Origin: Flavobacterium paronense
GTDB lineage: Bacteria > Bacteroidota > Bacteroidia > Flavobacteriales > Flavobacteriaceae
Assembly: GCF_030409795.1 (NCBI RefSeq)
Contig: NZ_JAUFQN010000019.1
Span: 2,728,001 to 2,792,000 of the forward strand
Length of the DNA: 64,000 nucleotides
Direction: 5' to 3'
Shown: in pieces, positions 55,621 to 62,959 of the stretch
Position numbering within the stretch: the first letter of the stretch is position 1
Layout of the letters: every line of letters starts with the position of its first letter
Notes under the pieces: model-generated
Told to the model about the DNA's origin: nothing
The model's input: the letters and a program-made list of their open reading frames with translations, nothing else
Databases searched by the model: none
Made by a program: the position numbers and the translations under genes

Positions 55621-56382
55621 TTAATCAATCTCCACTAAAATCGGACAATGGTCAGAATGCTTAGCTTCAGGCAAAATTACAGCTCTGCTCATTCGGTCTT
55701 TTAAATTTTCGCTTACTAAATTATAATCGATACGCCAACCTTTATTATTACCTCTGGCACCAGCGCGATAACTCCACCAACTGTAATTGTGCGGTTCTTT
55801 ATTAAAATGACGGAAGCTATCAATAAAACCGCTTTTCATAAATTTATCCAACCAGGCACGTTCTTCAGGTAGAAATCCGGACACGGTTTTATTGCGAATT
55901 GGGTCATGAATGTCGATTGCTTCATGGCAAATATTATAATCGCCACAAATGATAAGATTTGGAATTTGCTTTTTTAACGCATCAATATAATGCTGAAAAT
56001 CATCCATGTATTTGAACTTGTGGTCGAGTCGGTCTAAATTCGTTCCCGATGGCAAATACAAACTCATCACTGAAATAGTGTCAAAATCAGCTCTGATGTT
56101 TCTTCCTTCAAAATCCATGTGCGTCACTTCGGTTCCATGAACGACTTTGTTGGGTTTTATTTTGGATAAAATGGCCACACCACTATAGCCTTTTTTTTGT
56201 GCCGAAAAATAATATTGATACGGATAACCTGCTGCTGTTATGTCTTCGGTTGGAATTTGGTCTTCGTTAGCTTTTATTTCCTGAAGACAAATCACATCAG
56301 GATTGGCTTGTTGTAACCAATCTAAAAATCCTTTGGCTATGGCTGCCCGAATGCCATTAACGTTATAAGAAATAATTCTCAT
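55621..56382 (-). CDS. xth: Exodeoxyribonuclease III
   Basis: AP endonuclease and 3'-5' exonuclease of base excision repair. 253 residues from the second of two adjacent ATGs, which starts MRIISYNVNGIRAA. Catalytic motifs: LQEIKA (metal Glu), GDYNICHEAIDIHDP, WRIDYNLVS, KHSDHCPI (final His). Length and order are normal. The OmpA-like gene follows about 50 bases downstream. Confidence 0.96.
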   Translation of the reverse strand: MRIISYNVNGIRAAIAKGFLDWLQQANPDVICLQEIKANEDQIPTEDITAAGYPYQYYFSAQKKGYSGVAILSKIKPNKVVHGTEVTHMDFEGRNIRADFDTISVMSLYLPSGTNLDRLDHKFKYMDDFQHYIDALKKQIPNLIICGDYNICHEAIDIHDPIRNKTVSGFLPEERAWLDKFMKSGFIDSFRHFNKEPHNYSWWSYRAGARGNNKGWRIDYNLVSENLKDRMSRAVILPEAKHSDHCPILVEID

Positions 56383-56545
56383 CAAATGTTGTTAAGAGTT
56401 TGTTCAAATGTAAATAAAAACATAAACATTTGAAACTCAAAATCAATAATAAAAATTTAATATGCCTTTGGTGATTTCCGTATTTTGTTTACCCTATTTC
56501 AGTAGAATTGTTATCTTTGTTTCTCGCTCAAAAAACAAATTATAC

Positions 56546-58363
56546 ATGGGTTTAGTTACTGCTAAGGAAGTTGCCAAAGCGATAAAAGCTGATAAATACG
56601 GGGTTTTCGGGACTTTTTGTGGCTGGTTATTAATGAAAGCTTTAAAAATTTCGACCCTAAACAAAATGTACGACCGAAATAAACATTTAAGCGAAATCGA
56701 ATTCCTAAATGCTATTTTGGATGAGTTGCAAATCAAATTTGAAATTCCGGAAGAAGACTTTAAGCGTTTGCCAAAAGACGGAGCTTACATCACTATTTCC
56801 AATCATCCTTTGGGTGGCATTGATGGTATTTTGTTATTAAAACTGATGCTTGAAAAAGAACCAGATTTTAAGATTATTGCCAATTTTCTTTTGCATCGTA
56901 TTGAGCCGATGAAACCCTATATCATGCCCGTAAATCCTTTTGAAAACCACAAAGATGCTAAATCGAGCGTGATTGGAATTAAGGAAACGCTACGTCATTT
57001 GAGCGATGGAAAACCACTAGGAATGTTTCCTGCCGGAGAAGTGTCTACATATAAAGACGGACAATTGGTGGTTGATAAAGAATGGGAAGAAGGTGCCATA
57101 AAAGTAATTCGAAAAGCACAAGTACCAGTAGTTCCGATTTATTTTCACGCGAAAAACAGTCGTTTTTTCTATTTGTTATCCAAAATAAATCCAACGCTCA
57201 GAACTGCAAAATTGCCTTCAGAATTATTGACACAAAAAGGTCGAGTAATTAAAGTTCGTATTGGGAAACCGATTTCGGTAAACGAGCAAAACGAGCACAA
57301 AAGTATTGAGGAATACTCAGAATTTTTGAGGAAAAAGACCTATATGTTGGCCAATTCTTTTAACAAAGAAAATAATATTTTTGACCCGCAAAATCTGAAT
57401 TTGAACCTGAATTTAAAATCTCCAAAAAATCCAAAACAGATTGTAAAACCGGCAAATCACGATAAAATTTTAGAGGAAATTGAAGCCCTAAAAGGTGGCG
57501 ATTATCGTTTATTGCAAAGTAAAAACTATTTGGTTTTTCTTGTCCCGGCTGATGTAATCCCAAATATTCTTCACGAAATTGGACGACTACGCGAAATCAC
57601 TTTTAGAGCGGTTGGAGAAGGAACTAATGAATCTATTGACTTAGATAAATTTGATACTTATTACCACCACATGTTCTTATGGGATGAAGAATCACAACAA
57701 ATCGCTGGTGCATACCGAATGGGCTTGGGTTCTGAAATCTTTCCTAAATATGGAATCGAAGGTTTTTATCTGCAGGATTTATTCCGATTTGAACCCGAGT
57801 TATATGATATGATGTCAAAATCTATCGAAATGGGAAGAGCGTTTATCGTCAATGAATACCAACAAAAACCAATGCCGTTGTTCTTGCTTTGGAAAGGAAT
57901 TGTGCATACTACGTTGCGTTATCCTGAACATAAATTCTTAATTGGTGGCGTTAGTATCAGTAATCAATTTACCGAATTCTCGAAGTCATTGATGATTGAA
58001 TTTATGAAGTCGCATTATTACGACCCTTACGTGGCGCAATACATTCATCCGAAAAAAGAATTCAAGGTAAAACTTAAAGATGCCGACAAGGATTTTGTAT
58101 TCAACGAAACCGAATCTGATTTGAATAAGTTTGATAAAATTATTGATGAAGTAGAACCTGGAACATTGCGTTTACCTGTTTTAATAAAGAAATACATTAA
58201 ACAAAATGCTAGAGTTGTGGCTTTTAATGTTGACCCGTTATTCAATAATGCAGTTGACGGCTTAATGTATATCCGAATTGCCGACTTACCAGAAAGCACA
58301 GTAAAACCAGTAATGGAAGAATTTCAGGCGGAACTCGAACGAAAAGAAAAGAATTATAAATAA
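56546..58363 (+). CDS. olsF: Bifunctional ornithine lipid synthase OlsF-like (PlsC acyltransferase plus GNAT)
   Basis: 605 residues from the ATG at 56546; the frame is open further upstream, but a TATCTTTG -7 box at 56512-56519 places transcription start after those codons. N-terminal half: lysophospholipid acyltransferase with the HX4D motif in ISNHPLGGIDG, and FPAGEVS. C-terminal half (about 330-600): GNAT-type N-acyltransferase with LGSEIFPKYGIEGFYLQDLF and EMGRAFIVNEYQQKPMPLFL, as in OlsB. This order (O-acyltransferase then N-acyltransferase) is that of OlsF, which makes phosphorus-free ornithine lipids in Serratia and Flavobacterium. Glycine lipid synthesis is the alternative. Confidence 0.82.
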   Translation: MGLVTAKEVAKAIKADKYGVFGTFCGWLLMKALKISTLNKMYDRNKHLSEIEFLNAILDELQIKFEIPEEDFKRLPKDGAYITISNHPLGGIDGILLLKLMLEKEPDFKIIANFLLHRIEPMKPYIMPVNPFENHKDAKSSVIGIKETLRHLSDGKPLGMFPAGEVSTYKDGQLVVDKEWEEGAIKVIRKAQVPVVPIYFHAKNSRFFYLLSKINPTLRTAKLPSELLTQKGRVIKVRIGKPISVNEQNEHKSIEEYSEFLRKKTYMLANSFNKENNIFDPQNLNLNLNLKSPKNPKQIVKPANHDKILEEIEALKGGDYRLLQSKNYLVFLVPADVIPNILHEIGRLREITFRAVGEGTNESIDLDKFDTYYHHMFLWDEESQQIAGAYRMGLGSEIFPKYGIEGFYLQDLFRFEPELYDMMSKSIEMGRAFIVNEYQQKPMPLFLLWKGIVHTTLRYPEHKFLIGGVSISNQFTEFSKSLMIEFMKSHYYDPYVAQYIHPKKEFKVKLKDADKDFVFNETESDLNKFDKIIDEVEPGTLRLPVLIKKYIKQNARVVAFNVDPLFNNAVDGLMYIRIADLPESTVKPVMEEFQAELERKEKNYK

Positions 58364-58394
58364 AAAAGGCATCCACATAACGGATGCCTTTTTT
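58363..58394. terminator. Bidirectional terminator between olsF and the M48 gene
   Basis: AAAAAGGCATCC-ACATAAC-GGATGCCTTTTTT is a perfect hairpin with A and T runs; it serves both convergent genes. Confidence 0.92.
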
Positions 58395-58395
58395 G

Positions 58396-59196
58396 TTATT
58401 CTTTACTAACTTGTTCTTGAAAGGCTTTCCAGTCTTTTTCAGAAAGTGTGGCTTTGCTTTTTAGCGTTTTCCCTTTTATGTATTCCAAAATATATTTGGC
58501 ACGAGCTTCAGAATCCGGATGATCTGAAATCCATTCCATGTTTTTATCCGATTTGTTGTCTTGCGCCATTTGAAACATAAAATCAGCCATCGGTTTAGGA
58601 TCAATATTAGCCTTTAGCATATAATCAACACTAGTGATATCAGCCTCTTTTTCAAGCTTTCTGTCATAAGCAGAAGAACTTAAAGTTTTCAATATTTCTC
58701 GAGCCAATTGTCCGCCTTTTGAACCACCGGTTGCTGTTAACAACACCGAATATCCAATTTCTTTTGACAACTTTTTCATCACATGGTTTTTTTCGATATG
58801 CGCTATTTCATGTCCTAAAACCCCTTGTAATGCTTCTTGCCTTTTACAATCTTCAATCAATCCAGAATAAACCACGAGATGATTATTAGGTAAAGCAAAA
58901 GCATTGATTTCGTCTTTTTTAACAATATAAATTTTTAACGAATCACGGTGAATATCATTGGCATCACATAATGGTTTAAGTAACTTATCTAATGATTTTA
59001 CAATAGTGTCGTTGGTAATTATTTCTTCAGAATCTTGTATTTCATTCCAAATCATATCCCCCAATTTCTGTTCAACTTTCTCCGTTCTTTCTTGTACTTT
59101 AAAAAATTTCATGAAATCCAATTGGGAAAAACCAAACCATATCAGGAAAAATCCAGATACAATAATTAGTCCTTGAAAAATAGTTTTCTTTATCAT
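58396..59196 (-). CDS. M48 family zinc metalloprotease
   Basis: 266 residues. One N-terminal membrane anchor (about 10-27). Zinc motif HEIAH in GVLGHEIAHIEKNH near residue 127, the third ligand Glu in KLEKEADITSVDYM, and the family end DHPDSEARAKYI. It resembles periplasmic BepA/LoiP-type proteases that check outer-membrane proteins, anchored here rather than free. It begins 4 bases downstream of the DUF4870 gene, so it belongs to the same transcript. Confidence 0.92.
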   Translation of the reverse strand: MIKKTIFQGLIIVSGFFLIWFGFSQLDFMKFFKVQERTEKVEQKLGDMIWNEIQDSEEIITNDTIVKSLDKLLKPLCDANDIHRDSLKIYIVKKDEINAFALPNNHLVVYSGLIEDCKRQEALQGVLGHEIAHIEKNHVMKKLSKEIGYSVLLTATGGSKGGQLAREILKTLSSSAYDRKLEKEADITSVDYMLKANIDPKPMADFMFQMAQDNKSDKNMEWISDHPDSEARAKYILEYIKGKTLKSKATLSEKDWKAFQEQVSKE

Positions 59197-59199
59197 AAT

Positions 59200-59631
59200 T
59201 TATGGTTTACAAATTAAGTTAGTAATATTCCCGAAGAACAAAAACTGAACATGTTTCCCTTTACGTGTTTGAATAGCGGCAAAAATAGTGGAGAAAATTT
59301 CCAATAAATTAAATAGGATAACTGTAAATATGTAAGCAAAGTATTGGTTGCTTACTTTTTCATCTGTAAAAATAATGGAAATGGTCCACCAAAAACTAGC
59401 ACTGTTAATTCCTAATAATGCTAATTGTGAAAATAAAGACTGCATACAATGCCAGCGTACAAAATAAGTTCCTTTTCTATTGGCTAAATAGAAAAAGAAA
59501 GTAGCAAATAAATTTATAATAGGTAATGGCATTCCGGCGATAAGTGCTACCAAAGACATCAAATAACTGTTCGATGCTTTCTCGCGTTCGTGTTCGCCTG
59601 GTTTATAAGCAAATGTGGTTTCTTGTATCAT
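59200..59631 (-). CDS. DUF4870-like membrane protein
   Basis: 143 residues from the ATG at 59631, which overlaps the stop of the preceding DUF2752 gene by 4 bases (ATGA), evidence for this start over the longer frame. Three or four hydrophobic helices: about 28-48, 55-68, 78-100, 103-125. The pattern EREKASNSYLMSLVALIAG near the start and FVRWHCMQSLFSQ in the middle fit the DUF4870/Tic20-like family. Function unknown. Part of a TM2-DUF2752-DUF4870-M48 gene group. Confidence 0.78.
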   Translation of the reverse strand: MIQETTFAYKPGEHEREKASNSYLMSLVALIAGMPLPIINLFATFFFYLANRKGTYFVRWHCMQSLFSQLALLGINSASFWWTISIIFTDEKVSNQYFAYIFTVILFNLLEIFSTIFAAIQTRKGKHVQFLFFGNITNLICKP

Positions 59632-60032
59632 AAATGTTTGTATATATTCCAAATCCAGTTGAGAAGTACTAATAGTATTAAAATCGAGGCAAGCCATGGT
59701 TTTCTTATGGTAGCTTCTGTTTTTTTATACCAAAAATAAAAAGTTTCTTTTTTTAAAACAATATCTGTCATTACCCAAAGCGGGAAGAAAAACATCATTA
59801 TAGCAACTAAAATCCCGAACGGATTTAGCACCACAGATTGAATGATTCTTCCTTGAAAAAGCAATGTCAAAGCTCTCGTTGTACCACAAGAAGGACATGG
59901 AAAACCTGTCACATTTTTAATGATACACACGTGAACTATTCTACTTTGTGAAGTGTAAACGTTGTAAAAAAAATAAATAAATCCAGCTGAACAAGCTATA
60001 AGCAACAAGGAATATAACTTATTTCTTGTCAT
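59628..60032 (-). CDS. DUF2752 membrane protein
   Basis: 134 residues, three hydrophobic helices (about 8-24, 55-82, 112-130). The family signature is clear: TGFPCPSCGTTRALTLLFQG followed by SVVLNPFGILVA. DUF2752 proteins are small membrane proteins of unknown function with a conserved CPSCGxTR metal-ligand-like motif. It is 3 bases after the TM2 gene and overlaps the DUF4870 gene by 4 bases. Confidence 0.88.
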   Translation of the reverse strand: MTRNKLYSLLLIACSAGFIYFFYNVYTSQSRIVHVCIIKNVTGFPCPSCGTTRALTLLFQGRIIQSVVLNPFGILVAIMMFFFPLWVMTDIVLKKETFYFWYKKTEATIRKPWLASILILLVLLNWIWNIYKHL

Positions 60033-60035
60033 TTA

Positions 60036-60374
60036 TTAATAAAATGTGTTTTGGAACGTTTCCATGTTTTTTTCACGAGTTGCTCCCATGATTAAGAACC
60101 AGTCAATGATTGTCCAGATTCCTAAACCACCACATGTTAAAAGCTTTCCTATTCCCATTCCTGTATCGCCAATCATAAAACGGTCTATTCCTAAACCACC
60201 TCCTAATAAAGAAACTATGATGCTTGTCGTTGGATCTTTGAATTGCATAACTTGAACTAATCCCCATTTTGAATCATCGAGAGATATTAATTTTTCTCTA
60301 ACAGCATTTAAATGATGGCCTTCAAAATATTTTGCATTGGTCATCATAAACATGTCAACTTTTTGTGCGTCCAT
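60036..60374 (-). CDS. TM2 domain protein
   Basis: 112 residues. The C-terminal 65 residues form a TM2 domain: two helices joined by a short polar turn, with LLGGGLGIDRFMIGDTGMGI and LLTCGGLGIWTIIDWFLI. The N-terminal part (residues 1-45) is soluble. TM2 proteins are small membrane proteins of unknown function. First gene of a four-gene cluster. Confidence 0.88.
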   Translation of the reverse strand: MDAQKVDMFMMTNAKYFEGHHLNAVREKLISLDDSKWGLVQVMQFKDPTTSIIVSLLGGGLGIDRFMIGDTGMGIGKLLTCGGLGIWTIIDWFLIMGATREKNMETFQNTFY

Positions 60375-60492
60375 AATACGTTTGGTTTTAATTGGTTTTG
60401 TGTTAATTTATTCGTCTAAAATATAAAAAAATATAAGAAAGCGCTATCAATTGGTTTCCAAAGTTCAATTTTATTTCCTTAAATGGCTATTG

Positions 60493-61443
60493 CTAATATA
60501 ATTTCTTGATTTTATCAACAATAACCTGTGCCAGTTTTTGATGACTTTCAAATGTCCAACCCGCGATGTGTGGGGTTAATAAAACGTTTTCCGCTTGTAA
60601 TAAATAGTCAAAAGCTTTAGGTTTTTCGGTGTCGATAAAAAGATTTTCGAACGACAACTTTTCATATTCCAAAACGTCTAATCCGGCTCCTAAAATTTTC
60701 CCTGATTCTAAAGCCAAAACTAAATCATCCGTCACTACATTTTTACCTCGAGAAGTATTGATAAACCAAAAAGGTTTGGCAAAAGCATTGATGAAATTAG
60801 TATTAATCATTTTATCTGTTAGCGTTGTCCATGGAATATGTAAACTTAGAACGTCAGCTTTTTGTTGAAGTTCCGGTAAGGAAACCTGTTTGGCATTTGC
60901 ATCTCCAACAGCTGGAAGGATATCATAACACAAAACTTCTACATCAAATCCGCGTAGTTTTTTAGCAAATGATTTTCCCATATTACCATAACCAATCAGC
61001 CCGATGGTTTTGCCTTCGAGTTCATAGCCGCGATTTCCTTCGCGAATCCATTTTCCTTCTCGAACCAATTTATCGGCCCGATTTAATTTATTCATTAATG
61101 ACAAAAGCATTCCTAATGCATGTTCGCCAACTGCATTTCTATTGCCTTCGGGAGCTGCAATAAGATGAATGTTTTTAGATTCAGCATAATCACAATCGAT
61201 GCTTTCTAAACCAGCACCAACGCGAGCAATGAATTTAAGATTCGTGGCTTTATCGATAAATGCTTTATCAATTTTAAATCGGCTGCGGATAACGATTCCT
61301 TGATAGTTCTGGATTTTTGCTTCAATTTCTGTTTTAGAAGAAGTGAAATCGGCTTCGTTTTGAAAACCTACTTGTTCCAATTGTTCCCACAATAATGGAT
61401 GATTGCTGTCGATGTGAAGTATTTTGACGTCTTTGATGGACAT
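60493..61443 (-). CDS. D-2-hydroxyacid dehydrogenase (phosphoglycerate dehydrogenase-like)
   Basis: 316 residues. NAD-binding GLIGYGNMGKSFAKKL at about 145-160; catalytic Arg in INTSRGKNVV, Glu in LDVLEYEK, His in LLTPHIAGWT. There is no ACT regulatory domain, so it is the short form. Serine synthesis (SerA-type) is possible, but no serC is nearby and it stands alone with its own promoter region; other 2-hydroxyacids are equally possible. Confidence 0.88.
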   Translation of the reverse strand: MSIKDVKILHIDSNHPLLWEQLEQVGFQNEADFTSSKTEIEAKIQNYQGIVIRSRFKIDKAFIDKATNLKFIARVGAGLESIDCDYAESKNIHLIAAPEGNRNAVGEHALGMLLSLMNKLNRADKLVREGKWIREGNRGYELEGKTIGLIGYGNMGKSFAKKLRGFDVEVLCYDILPAVGDANAKQVSLPELQQKADVLSLHIPWTTLTDKMINTNFINAFAKPFWFINTSRGKNVVTDDLVLALESGKILGAGLDVLEYEKLSFENLFIDTEKPKAFDYLLQAENVLLTPHIAGWTFESHQKLAQVIVDKIKKLY

Positions 61444-61490
61444 AGTTTTGTGTTGAAAAAGTAAAGATAGTATTTATTGAAAGAGAATAA

Positions 61491-61518
61491 AAAAAGCCAT
61501 CAAATTTCTCCGATGGCT
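61491..61518. terminator. Terminator between the M20 hydrolase and the dehydrogenase gene
   Basis: AAAAAGCCATC-AAATTTCTCC-GATGGCTGGCTC forms a hairpin (AGCCATC with GATGGCT). On the minus strand it ends in a T run, 30 bases after the hydrolase stop. Confidence 0.75.
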
Positions 61519-61547
61519 GGCTCTTGTTTTGTATGGCTTGGACTATT

Positions 61548-62783
61548 TTATTTTTTCAATACCTCGATTACAGTTCCTAATAAGACATTAGCTCCAATGG
61601 CTAAATCTTCATAAGAAGAATATTCCAACGGATTATGACTGATACCGTCTTTGCAACGCACGAAAATCATACCGTAATCGCAGACGTAAGACAAGGCCAT
61701 AGCGTCATGAAATGGTCCACTCATTAATTCAATTTCATCCAAATGCAATTTTTGACATTCGGCATGAATGATTTCTTTTATCCAATCGGCACAATAACGC
61801 GGGTCGCTTTTGGTGTCTTCTGAAATAGAATAAGTTAAACTGTGTTTTTTGGTTATAGATTCAATCTTATCTCTAAGTTGTTTTTCGTAACGATTTCTTC
61901 TTTCCAAATCGATGTCGCGTAAGTCTACAGTCATGGTAACTTCTTCGGCTATGATGTTTCTTGATGCTGGAAAAACATTCAAAGTTCCAACCGTTCCAAC
62001 CGTTGGATTTCCTGGAACCTGAGTGGCGATTTCATTCAAGGCAACAATGATTTCAGCGGCTCCAACCATAGCGTCTTTCCGAATTGGCATTGGAACCGAA
62101 CCTGCATGACCTGCCATTCCTTTTAGTTTGACTGTCCACCACAATGGTCCCGAAATTCCGGAAACTACGCCGATTGGTTTGTGCGCCAAATCCAAGACAG
62201 GACCTTGTTCTATGTGCAATTCTAAAAAACAAAAAATGCTTCCAGGTTTATATTCTGATTCCTTGAATTTGCTAATATCGCAACCGAAATCTTTTAAAGC
62301 TTGTTCACGTGTAATTCCGTCTTGGTCTTTTCGTTGCAATTCGCCTTCTTCGAGTTTGCCTAAGATTCCGCGTGAACCAAAAAGTCCTTTGTTAAAGCGC
62401 CAGCCTTCTTCATCAGCAAAGGAAATGACTTCGATTGGTCTTTCCGGGACAACTCCGTTTTCGTGCAAAGTTCTAACAACTTCAATGGCGCATAAAACTC
62501 CGGCAACACCATCAAACCGCCCGCCGTAAGGTTGAGAATCGAGATGTGAACCCATCATTAAAACGGGTAATTCAGGGTTTTTGCCTTCGAGTCTTCCGAT
62601 AAGATTCCCGAAATTATCTATACGAACAGCCATTCCGGCTTCTTTAATCCAAGAACTAGCAATTTCGAAACCTTGTTTTTCTAACGCTGTATGCGCTGGA
62701 CGACAGGTTCCGGTTTCGCCTATTTTGCCTATTTCAGACATGGCTTCAAAATAACTTTGAAGACGTGATGGGTTTATTTTCAT
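61548..62783 (-). CDS. M20-family N-carbamoyl amino acid amidohydrolase, probably beta-ureidopropionase
   Basis: 411 residues. Zinc ligand motifs of the AmaB/HyuC/allantoate amidohydrolase group: GSHLDSQPYGGRFDGVAG (His and bridging Asp), SFADEEGWRFN, LELHIEQGPVL and SGPFHDAMALS near the C-terminus. It cleaves N-carbamoyl groups. The next gene upstream in the same direction is preA, so the likely task is the last step of reductive pyrimidine breakdown (beta-ureidopropionate to beta-alanine), as by the M20-type PYD3 enzyme. Beta-alanine is also the panD product. Allantoate hydrolysis is the alternative. Confidence 0.87.
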   Translation of the reverse strand: MKINPSRLQSYFEAMSEIGKIGETGTCRPAHTALEKQGFEIASSWIKEAGMAVRIDNFGNLIGRLEGKNPELPVLMMGSHLDSQPYGGRFDGVAGVLCAIEVVRTLHENGVVPERPIEVISFADEEGWRFNKGLFGSRGILGKLEEGELQRKDQDGITREQALKDFGCDISKFKESEYKPGSIFCFLELHIEQGPVLDLAHKPIGVVSGISGPLWWTVKLKGMAGHAGSVPMPIRKDAMVGAAEIIVALNEIATQVPGNPTVGTVGTLNVFPASRNIIAEEVTMTVDLRDIDLERRNRYEKQLRDKIESITKKHSLTYSISEDTKSDPRYCADWIKEIIHAECQKLHLDEIELMSGPFHDAMALSYVCDYGMIFVRCKDGISHNPLEYSSYEDLAIGANVLLGTVIEVLKK

Positions 62784-62832
62784 CTAATAATTTTTTAAAC
62801 CATTAAGAAATTAAGATAATTAAGTAGTGTTT

Positions 62833-62954
62833 GCGTGAGGGATTGCAGCAAGTATCCTTTTTTGTTTAGATTCCTCCTCCGTCGGAATGACAAATGCTAT
62901 AACAAAAAAGATACTGCGGAAAGCCCGACCCGCCTTTTCGGCGTGGGCACGCCC
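62833..62954 (+). repeat. Covarying structured repeat, copy C, with a nested palindromic repeat
   Basis: GCGT (62833-62836) with ACGC (62949-62952); GGG (62839-62841) with CCC (62924-62926); loop strands ATTGCAGCA and GCGGAAAG, identical to copy B; distal stem AGTATC-bulged C-TTTTTT (62851-62863) with AAAAAAGATACT (62904-62915); side hairpin CCCGCC/GGCGTGGG. The loop holds ATTCC-9 bases-GGAATGAC (62870-62890), related to the terminal repeats at 2917-3300. Confidence 0.75.
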
Positions 62955-62959
62955 AAAAA

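Noticed and set aside
56462..56545. Longer N-terminus for the OlsF-like protein
   Set aside because: The region contains a good -7 box (TATCTTTG) and encodes no family-like sequence.
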